This document shows positions 1 to 7,921 of a DNA stretch of 64,000 nt, piece after piece (the stretch's first letter is position 1; every line of letters begins with the position of its first letter). The position numbers and the translations under genes are program-made. Origin of the DNA: Amycolatopsis oliviviridis. GTDB taxonomy: Bacteria; Actinomycetota; Actinomycetes; Mycobacteriales; Pseudonocardiaceae. Location of the stretch: assembly GCF_014654365.1 (NCBI RefSeq), contig NZ_BNAY01000008.1, positions 458,352 to 522,351 of the forward strand, in the 5' to 3' direction. The notes beneath the pieces are model-generated. The model was given only the letters and a program-made list of their open reading frames with translations. It searched no databases and had not been told where the DNA came from.

Positions 1-792
1 CCGGCTGGCGACCTGCCGGACGGTGAGATCGGTACCGAGCAAGAACCTTTTCGCTTCCCGGGTCCTGGCTTCGCGCATCAGTTGCGCCGCCGTCCGGCCG
101 GTCGCCGTTTTCACCGCGTCGGTCAGATATCCCGGGGTGACACCGATCCGTTCCGCGAGCGCGCCGACCGACCAGAGCCCGAGATCGGGCCTGCCGAGCA
201 ACCGCGCGAATTCCGTTCCCACCGCCTGTGCCCTGGCGGGCGGACGCGGATCCGCCAGTCCGGGCAGCCGCCCCGCCCGGACGATCAGCACGTGCATCAG
301 GGCCCGCAGTACCGAATCGGTACCCTGGCCGCCACAACGGAATTCCTCGTCCAGTTCGGCGACCAGCCGCGCCGTCTCCTCGGCCGCGCGTTCGTCGAGC
401 CGCCAGGGCTGCTGGCTCAGCCGTCTCAGGGTTTCGCGATCCGCCGGATGTTCGAGCAGGAAGTCGTCGGTGAACAGGACGACGAATCCGCTGAGATCGC
501 GGGCATCCCAATGATGCACCTGCCCCGGTGTTATGACCGCCAGTTGCGGCGGCCCCAATTCCCACCTCGTGAAATCGATGACGTGGTCACCGCTACCGCC
601 GGTGACATGGACTATTTCGTAGAAAGTGTGCCGATGCGGGAATGCCGCCCGCGACATCGGCCCGATCGTGTCGAAGGTACCCACTGTGAACGGCAAGGCG
701 TCCGGCGAACGGACTTCCAGCCGATGAAGTGGTAATTCCCCCGCCTTCGGTTTCAGGCAAGGAGTCCTGGGCAACACCGTCGTTCCGCGCAT
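1..792 (-). CDS. AraC-family transcriptional regulator, 3' end cut by window edge
   Basis: The 264 visible codons encode an N-terminal cupin-like sensing half (HRHTFYEIVHV motif near residues 50-60, typical of AraC_binding domains) and the beginning of the C-terminal AraC DNA-binding half. The first helix-turn-helix is recognisable (ALAERIGVTPGYLTDAVK) and the protein runs off the window in the second one. The ATG at 792 was chosen because AAAGGGA lies about 7 bases upstream on the minus strand. It is transcribed away from the glycosyltransferase gene at 928, so its target is unknown. The family assignment is firm; the ligand cannot be read from sequence. Confidence 0.85.
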   Translation of the reverse strand, partial: MRGTTVLPRTPCLKPKAGELPLHRLEVRSPDALPFTVGTFDTIGPMSRAAFPHRHTFYEIVHVTGGSGDHVIDFTRWELGPPQLAVITPGQVHHWDARDLSGFVVLFTDDFLLEHPADRETLRRLSQQPWRLDERAAEETARLVAELDEEFRCGGQGTDSVLRALMHVLIVRAGRLPGLADPRPPARAQAVGTEFARLLGRPDLGLWSVGALAERIGVTPGYLTDAVKTATGRTAAQLMREARTREAKRFLLGTDLTVRQVASR

Positions 793-927
793 GGACCGGT
801 CCCTTTCACCACACTGGGGAATGAAAAGTCTAGACCAATGTCCGGACGGTGACTGCCAACGGAAGTCGTGACTCGCCCGCCCGGTACAGTCGTGATCATC
901 GACGCACGTCCGAAGGGTCACCGAGCG

Positions 928-2103
928 ATGTCTCCAGTCACGTCGCGCGGTCGGGCCTGGTGGCCGGTCGGCGCGTTCGCCGCCCTGGCGCTGGCCTGTG
1001 CCGTGGCCTGGGCGACGACCGGCGATTCCCACAGTGACCTGGAGATCTACCGCTTCGGCGTCGACGCGCTGTGGAACGGCGGCGACCTCTACGGCGCCCT
1101 CCCGCTTTCCGACGCCGGGATCCCGCTGCTGTTCATCTACCCGCCGTTCGCCGCCCTGATACTCACCCCACTGGCGCTGGTGCCATGGACCGGCTCCGTG
1201 CTCCTGCTGTTCGCGCTCGGCCTGGCCGCACTGGGGGTCACCTTCTACGCGGTCACGCGCACGCTGTGGCCGTCCGGGGACAAGCGGAAGGCGCTGCTCG
1301 TCGCGTCGCTGGCGATCACTCCAGCACTCTTCCTCGAACCGGTCCGCCAGACACTCGGCTTCGGGCAGATCAACCTGCTGCTGATGGGCCTCGTCGCGGC
1401 CGATTGCCTGCTCGCCCGTGGCCGCTACCGGGGCATCGGCGTCGGTCTCGCCGCCGCCGTCAAGCTGACGCCGATGGCGTTCCTGCTGTTCTTCCTCGTG
1501 CGCAAGGACTTCCGCGGCGCGCTGACCGCGATGGGCACCTTCTTGGCCGCCTCGGCCGTCGCGTTCGCGGTCGCCCCGGAGGCCTCCGCCCGCTACTGGT
1601 TCGGCGGGCTCGCCGGCGCGTCGGGGATCAGCGGCACCTCGTTCCACACCAACCAGACCCTGCAGGCGGTGCTCGCGCGCTTCGGCGCCGAGTCCGCCAA
1701 GCCGTGGTGGCTCGTCCTCACCGGCGCACTGCTGGCGCTGGTGACGCTGACCATGTACCGCTCGGCCGCGGTGCCCGCGCTGCTGCTGAACGCGACGTTC
1801 GCCCTGCTCATCTCGCCGACGTCGTGGTCGCACCACTGGGTGTGGATCGCCCCGGCGCTGTTCACCACCGCCGCCTGCGTGGTGCTCCATCGCCAGGATC
1901 GACGCCGGGCACTGGCCTGGCTGGCCATGACCGGGGTGATCGCCACGGTCTTCGTCGCGGCACCGTTCCGGTACTTCCCCGCCTTCGACCGGCCCGGCCA
2001 GACATGGACGGCCGCCCAGCAGTGGCTGGGAAACTGCTACGTCCTCGCGGGCCTGGTCTTCCTGGTCGTCGCGGGTGTCTTGGCGCTGCGAAAGCGCGTT
2101 TAG
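928..2103 (+). CDS. GT87-family polyprenyl-phosphate-dependent mannosyltransferase-like membrane protein
   Basis: A 391-residue multi-spanning membrane protein with about 8-10 hydrophobic segments. The early loop carries the acidic motif DLEIYRFG, the expected position of the catalytic Asp of GT-C enzymes, and near the C-terminus lies SPTSWSHHWVW, a hallmark of the GT87/DUF2029 family (PimE-like alpha-mannosyltransferases). Family members add mannose from polyprenyl-phosphate-mannose to envelope glycolipids or glycans outside the membrane; the acceptor here is unknown. ATG 928 was chosen over GTG 868 because AAGGG precedes it by about 10 bases and the upstream 20 residues are not family-like. 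The stop is directly followed, in the same frame, by the remains of a GntR gene. Confidence 0.82.
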   Translation: MSPVTSRGRAWWPVGAFAALALACAVAWATTGDSHSDLEIYRFGVDALWNGGDLYGALPLSDAGIPLLFIYPPFAALILTPLALVPWTGSVLLLFALGLAALGVTFYAVTRTLWPSGDKRKALLVASLAITPALFLEPVRQTLGFGQINLLLMGLVAADCLLARGRYRGIGVGLAAAVKLTPMAFLLFFLVRKDFRGALTAMGTFLAASAVAFAVAPEASARYWFGGLAGASGISGTSFHTNQTLQAVLARFGAESAKPWWLVLTGALLALVTLTMYRSAAVPALLLNATFALLISPTSWSHHWVWIAPALFTTAACVVLHRQDRRRALAWLAMTGVIATVFVAAPFRYFPAFDRPGQTWTAAQQWLGNCYVLAGLVFLVVAGVLALRKRV

Positions 2104-2337
2104 CCAGCTAAACGCGATCCGGCCTGTCGCCGTAAAGGCCTCGTCGGCGCGAGGCCGGGCGTCGGCACTTTCGTGACGGCGACACTCACCGACGAATCGC
2201 TCGCCGCGCACGGTCCCCTGCGGATGGAACTGCGGCGCTGGCTGGGCAAGGCCCGCAAGGCCGGGCTCGACGACGAGAGCATCGAGGCGCTGTTCATGAC
2301 GACCTTTCGGACCGCCGTTGGAGAGGAAATAGCATGA
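2104..2337 (+). pseudogene. GntR (YtrA-type) regulator remnant, N-terminus missing
   Basis: In the frame that continues past the glycosyltransferase stop, about 67 codons from 2134 encode the end of a GntR winged helix (KGLV.ARPGVGTFV) and the short C-terminal tail of YtrA-type regulators (LTDESLAAHGPLR, then a MTTFRTAV.EEIA ending). The stop TGA overlaps the ATG of the following ATPase (ATGA), the intact operon arrangement. Roughly the first 55-60 residues, including the recognition helix, are absent, and there is no start codon or ribosome site. This is the 3' stump of a regulator that once controlled the ABC genes downstream; a deletion has joined it to the glycosyltransferase stop. Confidence 0.8.
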
Positions 2338-3045
2338 CCGCCGTCCTGCAGACCGAGGGTCTCGGCAAGAGATACGGCAAGAACTGGGCGCTTTCCGAGT
2401 GCACGCTGGACATCCCGGCCGGGCACGTGGTGGGGCTGGTCGGCCCCAACGGAGCGGGCAAGACCACGCTGCTGAACATGGCCGCCGGGCAACTGCCGCC
2501 CACCACCGGCCGGATCACCGTGCTGGGCGGCCGCCCAGGGGGCAGCCCGGAACAGCTCGCGAAGGTCGGCTTCGTCGCGCAGGACACCCCGGCCTACGCC
2601 GGTCTTTCCGTCGCCGACCATCTGCGCCTCGGCCTCGATCCCGCGCGTAAGGCGGGCAAACTCTCCGGCGGCCAGCGCGCCCAGCTCGCGCTCACCCTCG
2701 GCGTGGCGAAACGACCGGAACTGCTGATCCTCGACGAACCCGTCGCCGCGCTGGCTCCCTTGGCGCGCCGGGAATTCCTGCAGGGCCCGCTCGAAGCGAC
2801 CGTCGAACAGGAACTGAACGTGGTGCTGTCGTCCCATCTGGTCTCGGACCTGGAACGCGCCTGCGAACCAGCACGTCGTCTCGGAAAGCCATACGGACGT
2901 CCAAAGCACCTTCGTCGTCCGCACCGGGGAACCGATCCACGACCCGGTCTGGACGGTGAGCAAGCTGAGTCTCGAAGACCTCGTCCTCGCCTACCTGGCC
3001 GAAACCACCACGAACCACCGGCGGATCCTGGAGGTCCGGAGATGA
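2334..3045 (+). pseudogene. ABC transporter ATPase (YtrB/CcmA-like), internally deleted and frameshifted
   Basis: Walker A (GPNGAGKTT), the signature LSGGQ, Walker B (LLILDEP) and the H-loop (LSSHLVSDLER) are all visible in the 2334 frame. Three faults show decay. About 25 residues of the helical subdomain are missing between VADHLR and LGLDPA. The D-loop reads AALAPLA where SLDPLA is usual. After residue 182 the frame is wrong: the true C-terminal continuation (NQHVVSESHTDVQSTF..., ending at TGA 3043-3045) lies in another frame, joined across a deletion of roughly 40 codons. As a result the 2334 frame reads straight into the permease and looks like a 543-residue fusion. Comparison with family length is from memory. 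Confidence 0.8.
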
Positions 3046-3965
3046 TCTGGCTGACCTGGCGTCAATTCCGGCTTCCGGCCGCGACCGTGTTCGGCGCGCT
3101 GGCCGTGCTCGCGCTCGTCCTGGCCGTCACCGCGCTCGTGCTCCTGCTGCCCGCGCTCATCGGCCTCTTCTGGGGCGCTCCGCTGTTCACCCGCGAACTC
3201 GAGACCGGGACGCACCGGCTGATCTGGAACCAGAGCGTCACCAGGACGAAGTGGCTCGCGGTCAAACTCGGGATCACCGGGGTGGCCGCGATGCTCGCCG
3301 ACGGCGTGGGCAGCCTGGCGGTGACCTGGTGGGCGAGCACCTTCGAACAGGCCGCGGTCAAGGATTTCTCCCGGCTTTCGGCGATGGTGTTCGACGCGCG
3401 CGGTGTCATCCCCATCGCGTACTCGGCGTTCGCCTTCGCGCTCGGCGTGACCATCGGGATGCTGGTGCGCCGGAGCCTGCCCGCGATGGCCGTCACGCTG
3501 GCCGCGTTCGCGGTGATCCAGGTCGCCGTGCCGATCGTGGTCCGGCCGCATCTGCTGCCCGCGATCGACACGACCGTCGAAATCTCTCCGTCCACTGTGG
3601 ATGGAATAGGGCGGAACCCGAACACCGGGGTGATGCATCTCGAAGCCAAGGCGCCGGATCCGGGCGGCTGGCTGCTGGCGGGCGAGACCGTCGACGCTTC
3701 CGGCAAAACCGTCGAGGACATCACCTTGCCGATGGCCACCGGCCCGTGCGCGCCGTCATCGGCACCCGGCGGCCCGGCCGCCAAGGCCGATCCGCGGGAT
3801 CTGTGCCTGGCCGAAATCACCCGGCTCGGCTACCGGCAGCATCTGATCTACCACCCGCCGACGCGCTTCTGGCCGTTCCAATGGCTCGAAAGCGCGCTGT
3901 ATCTGGCGCTCGCGCTCGGTCTCGCGGGATTCTGTTTCTGGTGGATCCGCCGCCGACTCGCCTGA
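3042..3965 (+). pseudogene. ABC transporter permease with internal in-frame deletion
   Basis: Starting at ATG 3042 (overlapping the displaced ATPase stop), 307 codons encode a membrane protein beginning IWLTWRQFR, typical of the permease that pairs with YtrB-like ATPases. The segment ALVLAVTAL runs directly into VLLLPALIGLFWGAPLF. In relatives a loop of several dozen residues normally separates these two helices, so part of the extracytoplasmic region appears deleted. The rest (THRLIWNQSVTRTKWLAVKLG, later helices, C-terminal FWWIRRRLA) looks normal. With its ATPase broken it is unlikely to work. It could still be translated alone or as part of the read-through fusion. Confidence 0.65.
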
Positions 3966-3975
3966 GAGGACCGCG

Positions 3976-4725
3976 ATGCTCGACCTGACCGGCACGACCA
4001 CCCTCGTCACCGGGGCCAGCGGCGGTATCGGCCGGGGCATCGCCCTGCGCTTCGCCGAGGCGAGCAGCGCCGTCGCCGTGCACTATCACCGTGACGAGGC
4101 CTCGGCGCTCGCCGTCGTCGAACGCGTCGAGTCGGCCGGGGGTACCGCCGCCGCGTTCGCCGCCGACCTGACCGACGACGGCGAATGCCGCCGGCTCGTG
4201 GCCGCCGCCGCGGCCTGGACCGGGCGGCTGGACACCCTGGTCAACAGCGCCGGTGTGCAGCCGGTCGAGCCGCTGCCCGGGATGACGGCGGAAAGCTGGC
4301 GCGCCGTCCTCGACGCGAACCTCACCAGCGCGTTCTCGTGCACCCAGGCCGCCGCCGAGGTGATGGACGGCGGCAGTGTCGTCCACATCGCCTCGATCGA
4401 GGCGACCCAGCCCGCGCCGGGGCACGCGCATTACAGCAGTGCCAAGGCCGCCCTGGTCATGCACGCCCGCGCCGCCGCGCTCGAATACGGGCCGCGCGGC
4501 CTCCGCGTGAACGCCGTCTCCCCCGGCCTCATCGAGCGGCCCGGGCTCGAGGAGGCCTGGCCGGACGGCGTCCGCCGTTGGGAACAGGCCGCGCCGCTGG
4601 GCAGGCTCGGCACCCCCGGCGACGTCGCGAACGCCTGCCTGTTCCTCGCTTCACCGCTGGCGTCATGGATCACGGGACACAACCTGATCGTGGACGGCGG
4701 AGTCTCCGCGCATCCCACCTGGTGA
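3976..4725 (+). CDS. SDR-family oxidoreductase (3-oxoacyl-ACP reductase-like)
   Basis: A 249-residue classical short-chain dehydrogenase/reductase. It has the cofactor motif TGASGGIG at residues 12-19, NSAG at 90-93, catalytic Ser140, Tyr153 and Lys157 (YxxxK), and the family ending GHNLIVDGG near residue 235. Such enzymes interconvert ketones and alcohols with NAD(P)H; many in this subgroup resemble FabG or sugar dehydrogenases and the substrate cannot be read off. It starts 10 bases after the permease stop with a GAGAGGA site, so it belonged to the decayed ABC operon, yet it looks fully intact. A GC-rich hairpin at 4786-4805 probably ends its transcript. Confidence 0.88.
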   Translation: MLDLTGTTTLVTGASGGIGRGIALRFAEASSAVAVHYHRDEASALAVVERVESAGGTAAAFAADLTDDGECRRLVAAAAAWTGRLDTLVNSAGVQPVEPLPGMTAESWRAVLDANLTSAFSCTQAAAEVMDGGSVVHIASIEATQPAPGHAHYSSAKAALVMHARAAALEYGPRGLRVNAVSPGLIERPGLEEAWPDGVRRWEQAAPLGRLGTPGDVANACLFLASPLASWITGHNLIVDGGVSAHPTW

Positions 4726-4785
4726 TCATGAGGCTGTGACCTCCGCCACAGGCAGCGAAGTGACCCGTTTCCTTGCGAAACAGCC

Positions 4786-4805
4786 CGCCACCCCATCGGG
4801 TGGCG
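4786..4805 (+). terminator. GC-rich hairpin after the SDR gene
   Basis: CGCCACCC (4786-4793) and GGGTGGCG (4798-4805) form a perfect 8-bp stem with a 4-base loop. There is no T-run. It is the only strong structure in the 313-base gap between the SDR and the acyltransferase-E1 gene. The rest of that gap (4726-5038) has no convincing gene; a promoter for the next gene probably lies near 4970-5000 but no clean hexamer pair stands out. Confidence 0.45.
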
Positions 4806-5038
4806 ATTCCGGCGGACTTCATCAAATCTGATGGCCCTCGATCGTGACGGATTGTCGAAGTCGCCGAAGGTAAACGATTGCCGCACCCGCTCGTGCGTAC
4901 GGCTGCCATGGCGCAGGCCCTGAGACGCTCTGTCGTCGCACTGCTACAGTCCGCGACAGTTCGGTTTCCGTTGAGTTTCCGAGCTTTCCCTACGATTATC
5001 TCGCCGACATCCGGCATTTTCCCCAGAAAAGGCATCAC

Positions 5039-6844
5039 TTGACGGATCTCAACCACCCGTGGAACGTGACCGCGTTCCTCGGGGCCGACACCTGCCTGAT
5101 CGACTCCGTGCGAGAACTCCGCGCGCGGATCCTGTTCGATCGCGGGCGCCGCCCGGCCTTCCGCCGGGCGGACGGTTCGCACGCCGACGACCAGGACCTC
5201 GATTTCGGGGCCTGGCATTTCGTCGTCCGGCAGCATCCGGACGGTCCGCCGCTCGGCTACATCCGGCTCTCCACCCCCGCCACCGGCGACAACTTCCAGT
5301 CACGGACCTACCTCGGCGCCGAACGGTACGAGGAACTGCTTGCCACGCAAGGCATCGAGCCCGGCCGGGTCTTCGAGCACAGCAGGCTCGTCGTCGAGCA
5401 CCGATCCCGGAAACTCGGGCTCGGGCAGTACCTCAACGCGCTCGCGATCGGCGCCGCGCACCATCTCGGCGCCCACGCCATGATCGGCACTTCGGGCACG
5501 AAGGACGGTCAGGACCGATTCCACGCGCAGTTCGGTTTCCGCGCGATGCCAGGCACCCGCCGCTATGTCGAGCAGTACACCGAAGACGTCGTGATCATGT
5601 TCCACCGCGTGGCCGAAGGCGCCGGGCGGCACCACGATCTCGTCACCCGGCTCCGGGACGAATTCCCCCGGATCGCCGCTTCCACGCCCGCCGCGCTCAC
5701 GACCGGGACGCCGTCGGGCAGCCCCGCGCCCGCCGCGCTCACCACTGCCCTCGGTCCTGATCGCGACCTGTGGCGGCCGACCCTGCTCGTACCCCGCGAA
5801 GCGATGGATTTTCAAGCCCTGAAGGCGTTGCTGGCCTACGGCGACGTTCGTGAGATCCACGACACCATCGACGAACAGCTGACCGAACTGGTCCGCAGCC
5901 GCGAACCGTCGTGCCGGGACGAGACCGAGATCGCGGCCAGGAAACGGGAACAGCTCGCCGGGCTGGCGCGCTGGGAGTACGGCACCTGGGTCTGGTACCC
6001 GTGGTCGCGGCGGCTCGTGCACGTCCTGCCGCGCGACGAGTTCCGGCTCGTGCGCACGGATCGCAACCGCGGCAAGATCGACCGGCCCGAACAGCGCCGC
6101 CTGCTCGGCAAGCGGATCGGGATCATCGGTCTCTCGGTCGGCAACAGCGCGGCGGTCACCCTCGCGCTCGAAGGCATCGGCGGCGCCTACAAGCTCGCGG
6201 ACTTCGACGACTTCAGCCTCTCGAACCTCAACCGGCTGCGCGCCGGCGTGCACGAACTCGGTGTCAACAAAGCGGTCCTGTCGGCGCGCCAGATGTTCGA
6301 GATCGATCCGTACCTCGACATCGAGATCCATCGCGGCGGCCTGACCGAGGACAACATCGAGGAGTTCTTCACCGGCGGGCAGGGCGCGCTCGACCTCCTG
6401 ATCGAGGAATGCGACACCCCGTGGGTCAAGCTCGCGGCCCGCGAATACGCACGCGAGCTGCGCGTCCCGGTCGTCATGGACTGCAACGACCGCGGCATGC
6501 TCGACGTCGAACGCTTCGACCTCGAACCGGACCGGCCGCTGCTGCACGGCCTGCTCGGCGACCTCAAATCCGTGGACGTCGCCGATCTGGACCACCAGGG
6601 GAAGGTCGAGCTGATCCTGGCCATGGTCGACGCCGACCGGATCAGCCCGCAACTGGCCGCCTCCTTCGGCGAACTCGGCCGCACCCTGAGCAGCTGGCCG
6701 CAGCTGGCGTCCGGGGTCGCGCTGGGTGGCGCGCTGTGCGGTGAGGCCGCGCGGCGCGTCCTGCTCGGCCTGCCGTGCGTGTCCGGCCGGTTCTACACCG
6801 ACCTCGACCGGCAGCTCGCCCCGGAACGGAGCACGGTCGCGTGA
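5039..6844 (+). CDS. Fusion of GNAT/autoinducer-synthase-like acyltransferase and E1-like (ThiF/Rv1355c-type) domain
   Basis: 601 residues. Residues about 20-190 look like a GNAT-fold N-acyl amino acid or LuxI-like synthase (SVRELRARILFD, then LDFGAWHFVVR, LGYIRLSTP, and EHSRLVVEHRSRKLGLG). Residues 212-235 are an Ala/Thr/Pro/Ser linker. Residues 240-355 include WEYGTWVWYPWSRRLVHVLP, typical of the Rv1355c (MoeY) family. Residues 356-600 are an E1-like Rossmann domain with GIIGLSVGNSA, DFDDFSLSNLNR and LIEECDTPWVK; no CxxC zinc pairs are seen. As I recall, Rv1355c proteins carry a C-terminal nitroreductase domain, and that is absent here. Start is TTG 5039, with AAAAGG about 8 bases upstream and no upstream alternative. 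Its stop overlaps the KAS III start (GTGA). Domain assignment is firm for E1 and good for GNAT; the product is unknown. Confidence 0.78.
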   Translation: MTDLNHPWNVTAFLGADTCLIDSVRELRARILFDRGRRPAFRRADGSHADDQDLDFGAWHFVVRQHPDGPPLGYIRLSTPATGDNFQSRTYLGAERYEELLATQGIEPGRVFEHSRLVVEHRSRKLGLGQYLNALAIGAAHHLGAHAMIGTSGTKDGQDRFHAQFGFRAMPGTRRYVEQYTEDVVIMFHRVAEGAGRHHDLVTRLRDEFPRIAASTPAALTTGTPSGSPAPAALTTALGPDRDLWRPTLLVPREAMDFQALKALLAYGDVREIHDTIDEQLTELVRSREPSCRDETEIAARKREQLAGLARWEYGTWVWYPWSRRLVHVLPRDEFRLVRTDRNRGKIDRPEQRRLLGKRIGIIGLSVGNSAAVTLALEGIGGAYKLADFDDFSLSNLNRLRAGVHELGVNKAVLSARQMFEIDPYLDIEIHRGGLTEDNIEEFFTGGQGALDLLIEECDTPWVKLAAREYARELRVPVVMDCNDRGMLDVERFDLEPDRPLLHGLLGDLKSVDVADLDHQGKVELILAMVDADRISPQLAASFGELGRTLSSWPQLASGVALGGALCGEAARRVLLGLPCVSGRFYTDLDRQLAPERSTVA

Positions 6845-7827
6845 CCCCGCTGCCCGTCCGGATCGCCGGTACCGGCGTCCACCTGCCCCCGGACGTCGTC
6901 ACCAACCGGCGGCTCACCGAAACGCTCGACACCTCCGACGAGTGGATCGTCCACCGCACCGGGATCCGGGAACGCCGTTGGCTGGCCCCGGATCTCGCCA
7001 CTTCGGACATGTGCGTGGCGGCCGCTCTGCCCGCGCTCGCGGCGGCGGGCTGCACCGCGAGGGACGTCGACGTGATCATCGTCGCGACCTACACCTACGA
7101 CCAGCCGCTGCCCTCGACGGCCCTGATCGTCAAGGAGGCGCTCGGCGCTTTCCGGGCACTCACCTTCGACATCACACAGGCCGCCTGCGCGAACGGCGTC
7201 CAGGCGTTGTTCCTCGGCTCCCTGCTGGTGCGGACCGGTGCGGCGGAACGGGTCCTGGTGATCGCTGGCGACAGCGCGTCCCGGGTCACCGATCCGGAAG
7301 ACCGCGCCACCCGGGTCTTCTTCGGCGACGCCGCAGGGGCCGCCGTGCTGACCCGGGCGACGTCGCCGGGCACCGGCCTGCTCGGCTGGGACTTCGGCGC
7401 CGAACTGTCCTACGACGTCGAGATCCCGGCGGGCGGCTCGCGGCAGCCCGCCGGGGCGTCGACGTTCGCGGACCGGCGGCACTATCTCAAGATGAACGGC
7501 CGGGCGGTGTGGGACACCGCCACCCGATGCCTGCCGGACAGTGTCCTGAACGCCACCGCCCAGGCCGGGCTGACGGTGGACGAGGTGGATCATTTCTTTC
7601 TGCACCAAGCGAATCTGAACATCGTACGGGCGGCGATGGACAAACTCGGCGTGCCGCGCGATCGTGCGCCGATCACCGTCGACAGACTCGGCAATACCGG
7701 TTCGGCGGGCGTTTTCACCGTGCTGCACAAGGGGTTCTCCGAGGGCTCGGTGCGGCCGGGCGACACCTTCGTCGTTTCGGCGATCGGGGCGGGGTTCCAG
7801 TGGGGCACTTTGTGTTTCAGGGCTTAG
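6841..7827 (+). CDS. 3-oxoacyl-ACP synthase III-like (KAS III) condensing enzyme
   Basis: A 328-residue thiolase-fold enzyme with an intact Cys-His-Asn triad: Cys116 (TQAACANG), His255 (HQANLNI) and Asn285 (GNTGSAG). KAS III enzymes condense an acyl-CoA with malonyl-ACP or transfer acyl groups in specialised pathways. GTG 6841 overlaps the stop of the acyltransferase-E1 gene by 4 bases, so the two are almost certainly co-translated and act in one pathway. There is no acyl carrier protein or other fatty acid gene beside it, which argues against housekeeping FabH. A strong hairpin follows at 7837-7866. Confidence 0.88.
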   Translation: MTPLPVRIAGTGVHLPPDVVTNRRLTETLDTSDEWIVHRTGIRERRWLAPDLATSDMCVAAALPALAAAGCTARDVDVIIVATYTYDQPLPSTALIVKEALGAFRALTFDITQAACANGVQALFLGSLLVRTGAAERVLVIAGDSASRVTDPEDRATRVFFGDAAGAAVLTRATSPGTGLLGWDFGAELSYDVEIPAGGSRQPAGASTFADRRHYLKMNGRAVWDTATRCLPDSVLNATAQAGLTVDEVDHFFLHQANLNIVRAAMDKLGVPRDRAPITVDRLGNTGSAGVFTVLHKGFSEGSVRPGDTFVVSAIGAGFQWGTLCFRA

Positions 7828-7836
7828 GGACGCACG

Positions 7837-7866
7837 GTGGCGCAATTAGTCCTCTAATTGCGCCAC
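7837..7866. terminator. Perfect 13-bp hairpin after the KAS III gene
   Basis: GTGGCGCAATTAG (7837-7849) and its exact complement at 7854-7866 flank the loop TCCT. It starts 9 bases after the KAS III stop. The loop and upper stem (TTAGTCCTCT) recur in the hairpin at 45753-45804, so this is one copy of a repeated element as well as a probable terminator. Confidence 0.7.
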
Positions 7867-7880
7867 ATATAGTCTGAATA

Positions 7881-7889
7881 TGCTATAGT
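7881..7889 (+). promoter_or_regulatory. Extended -10 promoter element
   Basis: TGCTATAGT fits an extended -10 (TGnTATAGT), in an AT-rich patch rare in this window. It lies 33 bases before the GTG of the DUF222/HNH gene. No good -35 is seen, as is common for extended -10 promoters. Confidence 0.4.
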
Positions 7890-7921
7890 ACAGGTGTTCG
7901 ACCACGAGTACCGTTGTTTAC

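Noticed and set aside
2334..3965. Genuine single-chain ABC exporter of 543 residues
   Set aside because: The stretch between the two domains is out of frame; the correct ATPase C-terminus is found in another frame with its own stop overlapping the permease start.
5039..6844. Molybdopterin biosynthesis protein MoeY
   Set aside because: The name comes from the Rv1355c family. The E1 part has no zinc cysteines, and no molybdenum cofactor genes are near; a KAS III gene is instead coupled to it.
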